Made by a program: the position numbers and the translations under genes. The notes beneath the pieces were generated by a model, which ran no database searches, had not been told where the DNA came from, and was given only the letters and a program-made list of their open reading frames with translations. Positions 29,001-42,150 of a stretch of 64,000 bases of DNA are shown here, piece after piece (within the stretch, counting starts at the first letter, position 1; the number at the start of each line of letters is the position of its first letter). Origin of the DNA: Balanoglossus misakiensis (Eukaryota; Hemichordata); contig CM082586.2 in the NCBI GenBank assembly GCA_040954595.2, forward strand, positions 372,001 through 436,000, in the 5' to 3' direction.

Positions 29001-29022
29001 ATTTTGACGATTTTCCTGAGCT
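19967..29022. repeat. Left copy of a ~9.1-kb duplicated satellite segment
   Basis: Rare marker variants here recur in the right copy at a near-constant offset: extra T at 20265 with 29420, ATATTC at 21405 with 30561, GAATTTTGACG at 24441 with 33596, ACGATATTT at 24751 with 33907, CATGATTTCA at 25601 with 34758, CCCAAG at 27252 with 36410, TCTCG at 27522 with 36679. The order of GTGG, GTCG and GCCG variants also agrees over most of the length. The left boundary is inferred from the offset, because the right copy begins at the N gap. Confidence 0.75.
27781..29022. other. Degraded contig-end satellite sequence
   Basis: Monomers here are interrupted far more often than elsewhere: a deletion at 27787, missing bases at 27868-27895 and 27930, a truncated unit at 27958-27972, and single-base losses at 28760 and 28907. 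At 28929-28975 there is foreign-looking sequence (CACGAGATGTGTATCTCTCT) followed by an irregular unit. The N gap follows at once. This pattern suggests low consensus quality at a contig end rather than biological decay. Confidence 0.65.
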
Positions 29023-29122
29023 NNNNNNNNNNNNNNNNNNNNNNNNNNNNNNNNNNNNNNNNNNNNNNNNNNNNNNNNNNNNNNNNNNNNNNNNNNNNNN
29101 NNNNNNNNNNNNNNNNNNNNNN
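29023..29122. other. Assembly gap (100 N)
   Basis: A run of exactly 100 N inside the type A(-) array. A round 100 usually stands for a scaffold join of unknown size, so array length and any spacing measured across it are not reliable. Confidence 0.98.
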
Positions 29123-32100
29123 AATTTCGAAGTTTGGAAAAGTCGAAAAAATCGTCGATTTTTGACGATTTTCCTGAGCTATAACCCATGATTTCTTGAA
29201 AAATCGACGAAATTTCGAAGTTTGGAAAAGTCGAAAAATCGTCGATTTTTGACGATTTTCCTGAGCTATAACCCATGATTTCTTGAAAAATCGACGAAAT
29301 TTCGAAGTTTGGAAAAGTGGAAAAATCGTCGATTTTTGACGATTTTCCTGAGCTATAACCCATGATTTCTTGAAAAATCGACGAAATTTCGAAGTTTGGA
29401 AAAGTGGAAAAATCGTCGATTTTTTGACGATTTTCCTGAGCTATAACCCATGATTTCTTGAAAAATCGACGAAATTTCGAAGTTTGGAAAAGTGGAAAAA
29501 TCGTCGATTTTTGACGATTTTCCTGAGCTATAACCCATGATTTCTTGAAAAATCGACGAAATTTCGAAGTTTGGAAAAGTCGAAAAATCGTCGATTTTTG
29601 ACGATTTTCCTGAGCTATAACCCATGATTTCTTGAAAAATCGACGAAATTTCGAAGTTTGGAAAAGTCGAAAAATCGTCGATTTTTGACGATTTTCCTGA
29701 GCTATAACCCATGATTTCTTGAAAAATCGACGAAATTTCGAAGTTTGGAAAAGTCGAAAAATCGTCGATTTTTGACGATTTTCCTGAGCTATAACCCATG
29801 ATTTCTTGAAAAATCGACGAAATTTCGAAGTTTGGAAAAGTCGAAAAATCGTCGATTTTTGACGATTTTCCTGAGCTATAACCCATGATTTCTTGAAAAA
29901 TCGACGAAATTTCGAAGTTTGGAAAAGTCGAAAAATCGTCGATTTTTGACGATTTTCCTGAGCTATAACCCATGATTTCTTGAAAAATCGACGAAATTTC
30001 GAAGTTTGGAAAAGTCGAAAAATCGTCGATTTTTGACGATTTTCCTGAGCTATAACCCATGATTTCTTGAAAAATCGACGAAATTTCGAAGTTTGGAAAA
30101 GTCGAAAAATCGTCGATTTTTGACGATTTTCCTGAGCTATAACCCATGATTTCTTGAAAAATCGACGAAATTTCGAAGTTTGGAAAAGTCGAAAAATCGT
30201 CGATTTTTGACGATTTTCCTGAGCTATAACCCATGATTTCTTGAAAAATCGACGAAATTTCGAAGTTTGGAAAAGTCGAAAAATCGTCGATTTTTGACGA
30301 TTTTCCTGAGCTATAACCCATGATTTCTTGAAAAATCGACGAAATTTCGAAGTTTGGAAAAGTGGAAAAATCGTCGATTTTTGACGATTTTCCTGAGCTA
30401 TAACCCATGATTTCTTGAAAAATCGACGAAATTTCGAAGTTTGGAAAAGTGGAAAAATCGTCGATTTTTGACGATTTTCCTGAGCTATAACCCATGATTT
30501 CTTGAAAAATCGACGAAATTTCGAAGTTTGGAAAAGTGGAAAAATCGTCGATTTTTGACGATATTCCTGAGCTATAACCCATGATTTCTTGAAAAATCGA
30601 CGAAATTTCGAAGTTTGGAAAAGTGGAAAAATCGTCGATTTTTGACGATTTTCCTGAGCTATAACCCATGATTTCTTGAAAAATCGACGAAATTTCGAAG
30701 TTTGGAAAAGTGGAAAAATCGTCGATTTTTGACGATTTTCCTGAGCTATAACCCATGATTTCTTGAAAAATCGACGAAATTTCGAAGTTTGGAAAAGTGG
30801 AAAAATCGTCGATTTTTGACGATTTTCCTGAGCTATAACCCATGATTTCTTGAAAAATCGACGAAATTTCGAAGTTTGGAAAAGTCGAAAAATCGTCGAT
30901 TTTTGACGATTTTCCTGAGCTATAACCCATGATTTCTTGAAAAATCGACGAAATTTCGAAGTTTGGAAAAGTCGAAAAATCGTCGATTTTTGACGATTTT
31001 CCTGAGCTATAACCCATGATTTCTTGAAAAATCGACGAAATTTCGAAGTTTGGAAAAGTCGAAAAATCGTCGATTTTTGACGATTTTCCTGAGCTATAAC
31101 CCATGATTTCTCGAAAAATCGACGAAATTTCGAAGTTTGGAAAAGTCGAAAAATCGTCGATTTTTGACGATTTTCCTGAGCTATAACCCATGATTTCTCG
31201 AAAAATCGACGAAATTTCGAAGTTTGGAAAAGTCGAAAAATCGTCGATTTTTGACGATTTTCCTGAGCTATAACCCATGATTTCTTGAAAAATCGACGAA
31301 ATTTCGAAGTTTGGAAAAGTGGAAAAATCGTCGATTTTTGACGATTTTCCTGAGCTATAACCCATGATTTCTTGAAAAATCGACGAAATTTCGAAGTTTG
31401 GAAAAGTCGAAAAATCGTCGATTTTTGACGATTTTCCTGAGCTATAACCCATGATTTCTTGAAAAATCGACGAAATTTCGAAGTTTGGAAAAGTCGAAAA
31501 ATCGTCGATTTTTGACGATTTTCCTGAGCTATAACCCATGATTTCTTGAAAAATCGACGAAATTTCGAAGTTTGGAAAAGTCGAAAAATCGTCGATTTTT
31601 GACGATTTTCCTGAGCTATAACCCATGATTTCTTGAAAAATCGACGAAATTTCGAAGTTTGGAAAAGCCGAAAAATCGTCGATTTTTGACGATTTTCCTG
31701 AGCTATAACCCATGATTTCTTGAAAAATCGACGAAATTTCGAAGTTTGGAAAAGCCGAAAAATCGTCGATTTTTGACGATTTTCCTGAGCTATAACCCAT
31801 GATTTCTTGAAAAATCGACGAAATTTCGAAGTTTGGAAAAGTCGAAAAATCGTCGATTTTTGACGATTTTCCTGAGCTATAACCCATGATTTCTTGAAAA
31901 ATCGACGAAATTTCGAAGTTTGGAAAAGTCGAAAAATCGTCGATTTTTGACGATTTTCCTGAGCTATAACCCATGATTTCTTGAAAAATCGACGAAATTT
32001 CGAAGTTTGGAAAAGTGGAAAAATCGTCGATTTTTGACGATTTTCCTGAGCTATAACCCATGATTTCTTGAAAAATCGACGAAATTTCGAAGTTTGGAAA

Positions 32101-35100
32101 AGTCGAAAAATCGTCGATTTTTGACGATTTTCCTGAGCTATAACCCATGATTTCTTGAAAAATCGACGAAATTTCGAAGTTTGGAAAAGTCGAAAAATCG
32201 TCGATTTTTGACGATTTTCCTGAGCTATAACCCATGATTTCTTGAAAAATCGACGAAATTTCGAAGTTTGGAAAAGTCGAAAATCGTCGATTTTTGACGA
32301 TTTTCCTGAGCTATAACCCATGATTTCTTGAAAAATCGACGAAATTTCGAAGTTTGGAAAAGTGGAAAAATCGTCGATTTTTGACGATTTTCCTGAGCTA
32401 TAACCCATGATTTCTTGAAAAATCGACGAAATTTCGAAGTTTGGAAAAGTGGAAAAAATCGTCGATTTTTGACGATTTTCCTGAGCTATAACCCATGATT
32501 TCTTGAAAAATCGACGAAATTTCGAAGTTTGGAAAAGTGGAAAAATCGTCGATTTTTGACGATTTTCCTGAGCTATAACCCATGATTTCTTGAAAAATCG
32601 ACGAAATTTCGAAGTTTGGAAAAGTGGAAAAATCGTCGATTTTTGACGATTTTCCTGAGCTATAACCCATGATTTCTTGAAAAATCGACGAAATTTCGAA
32701 GTTTGGAAAAGTCGAAAAATCGTCGATTTTTGACGATTTTCCTGAGCTATAACCCATGATTTCTTGAAAAATCGACGAAATTTCGAAGTTTGGAAAAGTC
32801 GAAAAATCGTCGATTTTTGACGATTTTCCTGAGCTATAACCCATGATTTCTTGAAAAATCGACGAAATTTCGAAGTTTGGAAAAGTCGAAAAATCGTCGA
32901 TTTTTGACGATTTTCCTGAGCTATAACCCATGATTTCTTGAAAAATCGACGAAATTTCGAAGTTTGGAAAAGTCGAAAAATCGTCGATTTTTGACGATTT
33001 TCCTGAGCTATAACCCATGATTTCTTGAAAAATCGACGAAATTTCGAAGTTTGGAAAAGTCGAAAAATCGTCGATTTTTGACGATTTTCCTGAGCTATAA
33101 CCCATGATTTCTTGAAAAATCGACGAAATTTCGAAGTTTGGAAAAGTCGAAAAATCGTCGATTTTTGACGATTTTCCTGAGCTATAACCCATGATTTCTT
33201 GAAAAATCGACGAAATTTCGAAGTTTGGAAAAGCCGAAAAATCGTCGATTTTTGACGATTTTCCTGAGCTATAACCCATGATTTCTTGAAAAATCGACGA
33301 AATTTCGAAGTTTGGAAAAGCCGAAAAATCGTCGATTTTTGACGATTTTCCTGAGCTATAACCCATGATTTCTTGAAAAATCGACGAAATTTCGAAGTTT
33401 GGAAAAGCCGAAAAATCGTCGATTTTTGACGATTTTCCTGAGCTATAACCCATGATTTCTTGAAAAATCGACGAAATTTCGAAGTTTGGAAAAGTCGAAA
33501 AATCGTCGATTTTTGACGATTTTCCTGAGCTATAACCCATGATTTCTTGAAAAATCGACGAAATTTCGAAGTTTGGAAAAGTCGAAAAATCGTCGAATTT
33601 TGACGATTTTCATGAGCTATAACCCATGATTTCTTGAAAAATCGACGAAATTTCGAAGTTTGGAAAAGTCGAAAAATCGTCGATTTTTGACGATTTTCCT
33701 GAGCTATAACCCATGATTTCTTGAAAAATCGACGAAATTTCGAAGTTTGGAAAAGTGGAAAAATCGTCGATTTTTGACGATTTTCCTGAGCTATAACCCA
33801 TGATTTCTTGAAAAAATCGACGAAATTTCGAAGTTTGGAAAAGTCGAAAAATCGTCGATTTTTGACGATTTTCCTGAGCTATAACCCATGATTTCTTGAA
33901 AAATCGACGATATTTCGAAGTTTGGAAAAGTCGAAAAATCGTCGATTTTTGACGATTTTCCTGAGCTATAACCCATGATTTCTTGAAAAATCGACGAAAT
34001 TTCGAAGTTTGGAAAAGTGGAAAAATCGTCGATTTTTGACGATTTTCCTGAGCTATAACCCATGATTTCTTGAAAAATCGACGAAATTTCGAAGTTTGGA
34101 AAAGCCGAAAATCGTCGATTTTTGACGATTTTCCTGAGCTATAACCCATGATTTCTTGAAAAATCGACGAAATTTCGAAGTTTGGAAAAGCCGAAAAATC
34201 GTCGATTTTTGACGATTTTCCTGAGCTATAACCCATGATTTCTTGAAAAATCGACGAAATTTCGAAGTTTGGAAAAGCCGAAAAATCGTCGATTTTTGAC
34301 GATTTTCCTGAGCTATAACCCATGATTTCTTGAAAAAATCGACGAAATTTCGAAGTTTGGAAAAGTGGAAAAATCGTCGATTTTTGACGATTTTCCTGAG
34401 CTATAACCCATGATTTCTTGAAAAATCGACGAAATTTCGAAGTTTGGAAAAGTGGAAAAATCGTCGATTTTTGACGATTTTCCTGAGCTATAACCCATGA
34501 TTTCTTGAAAAATCGACGAAATTTCGAAGTTTGGAAAAGTCGAAAAATCGTCGATTTTTGACGATTTTCCTGAGCTATAACCCATGATTTCTTGAAAAAT
34601 CGACGAAATTTCGAAGTTTGGAAAAGTCGAAAAATCGTCGATTTTTGACGATTTTCCTGAGCTATAACCCATGATTTCTTGAAAAATCGACGAAATTTCG
34701 AAGTTTGGAAAAGTCGAAAAATCGTCGATTTTTGACGATTTTCCTGAGCTATAACCCATGATTTCATGAAAAATCGACGATATTTAGAAGTTTGGAAAAG
34801 TGGAAAAATCGTCGATTTTTGACGATTTTCCTGAGCTATAACCCATGATTTCTTGAAAAATCGACGAAATTTCGAAGTTTGGAAAAGTGGAAAAATCGTC
34901 GATTTTTGACGATTTTCCTGAGCTATAACCCATGATTTCTTGAAAAATCGACGAAATTTCGAAGTTTGGAAAAGTGGAAAAATCGTCGATTTTTGACGAT
35001 TTTCCTGAGCTATAACCCATGATTTCTTGAAAAATCGACGAAATTTCGAAGTTTGGAAAAGTGGAAAAATCGTCGATTTTTGACGATTTTCCTGAGCTAT

Positions 35101-38100
35101 AACCCATGATTTCTTGAAAAATCGACGAAATTTCGAAGTTTGGAAAAGTGGAAAAATCGTCGATTTTTGACGATTTTCCTGAGCTATAACCCATGATTTC
35201 TTGAAAAATCGACGAAATTTCGAAGTTTGGAAAAGTCGAAAAATCGTCGATTTTTGACGATTTTCCTGAGCTATATAACCCATGATTTCTTGAAAAATCG
35301 ACGAAATTTCGAAGTTTGGAAAAGTCGAAAAATCGTCGATTTTTGACGATTTTCCTGAGCTATAACCCATGATTTCTTGAAAAATCGACGAAATTTCGAA
35401 GTTTGGAAAAGTCGAAAAATCGTCGATTTTTGACGATTTTCCTGAGCTATAACCCATGATTTCTTGAAAAATCGACGAAATTTCGAAGTTTGGAAAAGTC
35501 GAAAAATCGTCGATTTTTGACGATTTTCCTGAGCTATAACCCATGATTTCTTGAAAAATCGACGAAATTTCGAAGTTTGGAAAAGTCGAAAAATCGTCGA
35601 TTTTTGACGATTTTCCTGAGCTATAACCCATGATTTCTTGAAAAATCGACGAAATTTCGAAGTTTGGAAAAGTCGAAAAATCGTCGATTTTTGACGATTT
35701 TCCTGAGCTATAACCCATGATTTCTTGAAAAATCGACGAAATTTCGAAGTTTGGAAAAGCCGAAAAATCGTCGATTTTTGACGATTTTCCTGAGCTATAA
35801 CCCATGATTTCTTGAAAAATCGACGAAATTTCGAAGTTTGGAAAAGTCGAAAAATCGTCGATTTTTGACGATTTTCCTGAGCTATAACCCATGATTTCTT
35901 GAAAAATCGACGAAATTTCGAAGTTTGGAAAAGTGGAAAAATCGTCGATTTTTGACGATTTTCCTGAGCTATAACCCATGATTTCTTGAAAAATCGACGA
36001 AATTTCGAAGTTTGGAAAAGTGGAAAAATCGTCGATTTTTGACGATTTTCCTGAGCTATAACCCATGATTTCTTGAAAAATCGACGAAATTTCGAAGTTT
36101 GGAAAAGTGGAAAAATCGTCGATTTTTGACGATTTTCCTGAGCTATAACCCATGATTTCTTGAAAAATCGACGAAATTTCGAAGTTTGGAAAAGTGGAAA
36201 AATCGTCGATTTTTGACGATTTTCCTGAGCTATAACCCATGATTTCTTGAAAAATCGACGAAATTTCGAAGTTTGGAAAAGTGGAAAAATCGTCGATTTT
36301 TGACGATTTTCCTGAGCTATAACCCATGATTTCTTGAAAAATCGACGAAATTTCGAAGTTTGGAAAAGTCGAAAAATCGTCGATTTTTGACGATTTTCCT
36401 GAGCTATAACCCAAGATTTCTTGAAAAATCGACGAAATTTCGAAGTTTGGAAAAGTCGAAAATCGTCGATTTTTGACGATTTTCCTGAGCTATAACCCAT
36501 GATTTCTTGAAAAATCGACGAAATTTCGAAGTTTGGAAAAGTCGAAAAATCGTCGATTTTTGACGATTTTCCTGAGCTATAACCCATGATTTCTTGAAAA
36601 ATCGACGAAATTTCGAAGTTTGGAAAAGTCGAAAAATCGTCGATTTTTGACGATTTTCCTGAGCTATAACCCATGATTTCTCGAAAAATCGACGAAATTT
36701 CGAAGTTTGGAAAAGTCGAAAAATCGTCGATTTTTGACGATTTTCCTGAGCTATAACCCATGATTTCTCGAAAAATCGACGAAATTTCGAAGTTTGGAAA
36801 AGTCGAAAAATCGTCGATTTTTGACGATTTTCCTGAGCTATAACCCATGATTTCTCGAAAAATCGACGAAATTTCGAAGTTTGGAAAAGTGGAAAAATCG
36901 TCGATTTTTGACGATTTTCCTGAGCTATAACCCATGATTTCTTGAAAAATCGACGAAATTTCGAAGTTTGGAAAAGTCGAAAAATCGTCGATTTTTGACG
37001 ATTTTCCTGAGCTATAACCCATGATTTCTTGAAAAATCGACGAAATTTCGAAGTTTGGAAAAGTCGAAAAATCGTCGATTTTTGACGATTTTCCTGAGCT
37101 ATAACCCATGATTTCTTGAAAAATCGACGAAATTTCGAAGTTTGGAAAAGTCGAAAAATCGTCGATTTTTGACGATTTTCCTGAGCTATAACCCATGATT
37201 TCTTGAAAAATCGACGAAATTTCGAAGTTTGGAAAAGCCGAAAAATCGTCGATTTTTGACGATTTTCCTGAGCTATAACCCATGATTTCTTGAAAAATCG
37301 ACGAAATTTCGAAGTTTGGAAAAGCCGAAAAATCGTCGATTTTTGACGATTTTCCTGAGCTATAACCCATGATTTCTTGAAAAATCGACGAAATTTCGAA
37401 GTTTGGAAAAGCCGAAAAATCGTCGATTTTTGACGATTTTCCTGAGCTATAACCCATGATTTCTTGAAAAATCGACGAAATTTCGAAGTTTGGAAAAGTC
37501 GAAAAATCGTCGATTTTTGACGATTTTCCTGAGCTATAACCCATGATTTCTTGAAAAAATCGACGAAATTTCGAAGTTTGGAAAAGTCGAAAAATCGTCG
37601 ATTTTTGACGATTTTCCTGAGCTATAACCCATGATTTCTTGAAAAATCGACGAAATTTCGAAGTTTGGAAAAGTGGAAAAATCGTCGATTTTTGACGATT
37701 TTCCTGAGCTATAACCCATGATTTCTTGAAAAATCGACGAAATTTCGAAGTTTGGAAAAGTGGAAAAATCGTCGATTTTTGACGATTTTCCTGAGCTATA
37801 ACCCATGATTTCTTGAAAAATCGACGAAATTTCGAAGTTTGGAAAAGTGGAAAAATCGTCGATTTTTGACGATTTTCCTGAGCTATAACCCATGATTTCT
37901 TGAAAAATCGACGAAATTTCGAAGTTTGGAAAAGTGGAAAAATCGTCGATTTTTGACGATTTTCCTGAGCTATAACCCATGATTTCTTGAAAAATCGACG
38001 AAATTCGAAGTTTGGAAAAGTCGAAAAATCGTCGATTTTTGACGATTTTCCTGAGCTATAACCCATGATTTCTTGAAAAATCGACGAAATTTCGAAGTTT

Positions 38101-38240
38101 GGAAAAGTCGAAAAATCGTCGATTTTTGACGATTTTCCTGAGCTATAACCCATGATTTCTTGAAAAATCGACGAAATTTCGAAGTTTGGAAAAGTCGAAA
38201 AATCGTCGATTTTTGACGATTTTCCTGAGCTATAACCCAT
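29123..38240. repeat. Right copy of the ~9.1-kb duplicated satellite segment
   Basis: It begins directly after the 100-N gap and aligns to about 19967 onward at an offset of 9155-9158 bp. The offset grows to about 9216 where the left copy carries deletions (27781-27980). The sequence after about 38240 does not restart the segment; it resembles 24.16 kb and 33.3 kb instead. This argues against a simple tandem higher-order repeat and for two overlapping contig ends. Confidence 0.7.
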
Positions 38241-41200
38241 GATTTTCTTGAAAAATCGACGAAATTTCGAAGTTTGGAAAAGCCGAAAAATCGTCGATTT
38301 TTGACGATTTTCCTGAGCTATAACCCATGATTTCTTGAAAAATCGACGAAATTTCGAAGTTTGGAAAAGCCGAAAAATCGTCGATTTTTGACGATTTTCC
38401 TGAGCTATAACCCATGATTTCTTGAAAAATCGACGAAATTTCGAAGTTTGGAAAAGTCGAAAAATCGTCGATTTTTGACGATTTTCCTGAGCTATAACCC
38501 ATGATTTCTTGAAAAATCGACGAAATTTCGAAGTTTGGAAAAGTCGAAAAATCGTCGATTTTTGAACGATTTTCCTGAGCTATAACCCATGATTTCTTGA
38601 AAAATCGACGAAATTTCGAAGTTTGGAAAAGTCGAAAAATCGTCGATTTTTGACGATTTTCCTGAGCTATAACCCATGATTTCTTGAAAAATCGACGAAA
38701 TTTCGAAGTTTGGAAAAGTGGAAAAATCGTCGATTTTTGACGATTTTCCTGAGCTATAACCCATGATTTCTTGAAAAATCGACGAAATTTCGAAGTTTGG
38801 AAAAGTCGAAAAATCGTCGATTTTTGACGATTTTCCTGAGCTATAACCCATGATTTCTTGAAAAATCGACGATATTTCGAAGTTTGGAAAAGTCGAAAAA
38901 TCGTCGATTTTTGACGATTTTCCTGAGCTATAACCCATGATTTCTTGAAAAATCGACGAAATTTCGAAGTTTGGAAAAGTGGAAAAATCGTCGATTTTTG
39001 ACGATTTTCCTGAGCTATAACCCATGATTTCTTGAAAAATCGACGAAATTTCGAAGTTTGGAAAAGCCGAAAAATCGTCGATTTTTGACGATTTTCCTGA
39101 GCTATAACCCATGATTTCTTGAAAAATCGACGAAATTTCGAAGTTTGGAAAAGCCGAAAAATCGTCGATTTTTGACGATTTTCCTGAGCTATAACCCATG
39201 ATTTCTTGAAAAATCGACGAAATTTCGAAGTTTGGAAAAGCCGAAAAATCGTCGATTTTTGACGATATTCCTGAGCTATAACCCATGATTTCTTGAAAAA
39301 TCGACGAAATTTCGAAGTTTGGAAAAGTCGAAAAATCGTCGATTTTTGACGATTTTCCTGAGCTATAACCCATGATTTCTTGAAAAATCGACGATATTTC
39401 GAAGTTTGGAAAAGTCGAAAAATCGTCGATTTTTGACGATTTTCCTGAGCTATAACCCATGATTTCTTGAAAAATCGACGAAATTTCGAAGTTTGGAAAA
39501 GTGGAAAAATCGTCGATTTTTGACGATTTTCCTGAGCTATAACCCATGATTTCTTGAAAAATCGACGAAATTTCGAAGTTTGGAAAAGTGGAAAAATCGT
39601 CGATTTTTGACGATTTTCCTGAGCTATAACCCATGATTTCTTGAAAAATCGACGAAATTTCGAAGTTTGGAAAAGTCGAAAAATCGTCGATTTTTGACGA
39701 TTTTCCTGAGCTATAACCCATGATTTCTTGAAAAATCGACGAAATTTCGAAGTTTGGAAAAGTCGAAAAATCGTCGATTTTTGACGATTTTCCTGAGCTA
39801 TAACCCATGATTTCTTGAAAAATCGACGAAATTTCGAAGTTTGGAAAAGTGGAAAAATCGTCGATTTTTGACGATTTTCCTGAGCTATAACCCATGATTT
39901 CTTGAAAAATCGACGAAATTTCGAAGTTTGGAAAAGTGGAAAAATCGTCGATTTTTGACGATTTTCCTGAGCTATAACCCATGATTTCTTGAAAAATCGA
40001 CGAAATTTCGAAGTTTGGAAAAGTGGAAAAATCGTCGATTTTTGACGATTTTCCTGAGCTATAACCCATGATTTCTTGAAAAATCGACGAAATTTCGAAG
40101 TTTGGAAAAGTGGAAAAATCGTCGATTTTTGACGATTTTCCTGAGCTATAACCCATGATTTCTTGAAAAATCGACGAAATTTCGAAGTTTGGAAAAGTGG
40201 AAAAATCGTCGATTTTTGACGATTTTCCTGAGCTATATAACCCATGATTTCTTGAAAAATCGACGAAATTTCGAAGTTTGGAAAAGTGGAAAAATCGTCG
40301 ATTTTTGACGATTTTCCTGAGCTATAACCCATGATTTCTTGAAAAATCGACGAAATTTCGAAGTTTGGAAAAGTCGAAAAATCGTCGATTTTTGACGATT
40401 TTCCTGAGCTATAACCCATGATTTCTTGAAAAATCGACGAAATTTCGAAGTTTGGAAAAGTGGAAAAATCGTCGATTTTTGACGATTTTCCTGAGCTATA
40501 ACCCATGATTTCTTGAAAAATCGACGAAATTTCGAAGTTTGGAAAAGTCGAAAAATCGTCGATTTTTGACGATTTTCCTGAGCTATAACCCATGATTTCT
40601 TGAAAAATCGACGAAATTTCGAAGTTTGGAAAAGTCGAAAAATCGTCGATTTTTGACGATTTTCCTGAGCTATAACCCATGATTTCTTGAAAAATCGACG
40701 AAATTTCGAAGTTTGGAAAAGTGGAAAAATCGTCGATTTTTGACGATTTTCCTGAGCTATAACCCATGATTTCTTGAAAAATCGACGAAATTTCGAAGTT
40801 TGGAAAAGTCGAAAAATCGTCGATTTTTGACGATTTTCCTGAGCTATAACCCATGATTTCTTGAAAAATCGACGAAATTTCGAAGTTTGGAAAAGTCGAA
40901 AAATCGTCGATTTTTGACGATTTTCCTGAGCTATAACCCATGATTTCTTGAAAAATCGACGAAATTTCGAAGTTTGGAAAAGTCGAAAAATCGTCGATTT
41001 TTGACGATTTTCCTGAGCTATAACCCATGATTTCTTGAAAAATCGACGAAATTTCGAAGTTTGGAAAAGTCGAAAAATCGTCGATTTTTGACGATTTTCC
41101 TGAGCTATAACCCATGATTTCTTGAAAAATCGACGAAATTTCGAAGTTTGGAAAAGTCGAAAAATCGTCGATTTTTGACGATTTTCCTGAGCTATAACCC

Positions 41201-41243
41201 ATGATTTCTTGAAAAATCGACGAAATTTCGAAAATTCGCAAAG

Positions 41244-41319
41244 TCGAAAAATCGTCATTTCTGGATGATTTTCATGGGTTATAGCTCTTGAAAATCATCC
41301 GGAAATGACAATTTTTCGA
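41244..41319. repeat. Fold-back inverted repeat at the A(-) to B(+) switch
   Basis: Arms 41244-41274 and 41289-41319 (31 nt each) are reverse complements at 29 of 31 positions around a 14-nt loop containing GGGTTATAG. Just upstream, at about 41229, a type A(-) monomer passes in mid-unit into type B sequence (AAAATTCGCAAAG), giving a chimeric A/B monomer before the orientation flips. Confidence 0.85.
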
Positions 41320-42150
41320 CTTTTCGAATTTTCGAAATTTGGTGATTTTTTGATAAAAAGCATGGGTTATAGCTCATGAAAATCATCCAGAAATGACAAT
41401 TTTTCGACTTTGCGAATTTTCGAAATTTGGTGATTTTTTGATAAAAAGCATGGGTTATAGCTCATGAAAATCATCCAGAAATGACAATTTTTCGACTTTG
41501 CGAATTTTCGAAATTTGGTGATTTTTTGATAAAAACCATGGGTTATAGCTCATGAAAATCATCCAGAAATGACAATTTTTCGACTTTGCGAATTTTCGAA
41601 ATTTGGTGATTTTTTGATAAAAACCATGGGTTATAGCTCATGAAAATCATCCAGAAATGACAATTTTTCGACTTTGCGAATTTTCCAAATTTGGTGATTT
41701 TTTGATAAAAACCATGGGTTATAGCTCATGAAAATCATCCAGAAATGACAATTTTTCGACTTTGCGAATTTTCCAAATTTGGTGATTTCTTGATAAAAAC
41801 CATGGGTTATAGCTCATGAAAATCACCCAGAAATGACAATTTTTCGACTTTGCGAATTTTCCAAATTTGGTGATTTTTTGATAAAAACCATGGGTTATAG
41901 CTCATGAAAATCATCCAGAAATGACAATTTTTCGACTTTGCGAATTTTCAAAATTTCTTCATTTTTTGATAAAAACCATGGGTTATAGCTCATGAAAATC
42001 ATCCAGAAATGAAAATTTTTCGACTTTGCGAATTGTCGAAATTTGGTAATTTTTTTTAAAAACCCTGGGTTATAGCTCATGAAAATCATCCAGAAATGAC
42101 AATTTTTCGACTTTGCGAATTTATAAAATTTCTTCATTTTTTGATAAAAA
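41275..42150 (+). repeat. Type B satellite, plus orientation, right flank
   Basis: About ten copies of the 88-bp type B unit in plus orientation (CATGGGTTATAGCTCATG, CATCCAGAAATGACAATTTTTCG). Both main sub-variants of the left B block recur here: AAAAGCATGG at 41357-41450, then AAAACCATGG. Divergence rises to the right: CATTTTTTG replaces GATTTTTTG at about 41950, and there are irregular units at 42035-42060. Confidence 0.93.

Larger units (their letters stand above)
16630..41229 (-). repeat. Main type A satellite array, minus orientation
   Basis: About 280 tandem copies of the 87-bp unit, seen on the plus strand as CTGAGCTATAACCCATGATT. Three sub-variants at one position (AAAAGTGG, AAAAGTCG, AAAAGCCG) are grouped in runs rather than mixed, e.g. 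five GTGG then four GTCG twice in a row from 17901 to about 19460. Rare markers (TTCTCG, ATATTCCTG, ACGATATTTCG, CCCAAG) help align distant segments. One-base indels (20265, 21314, 21650, 32281, 32453, 33811, 34331, 37555) show no frame conservation. At about 17040-17660 the units read TTTTTCACG instead of TTTTTGACG, a local variant family next to the inversion centre. A 100-N gap interrupts the block. Confidence 0.95.

Noticed and set aside
29353-36414. 9.16-kb tandem higher-order repeat as a biological unit
   Set aside because: The period is seen only across the N gap and does not continue on either side, so an assembly overlap or haplotype duplication explains it better.
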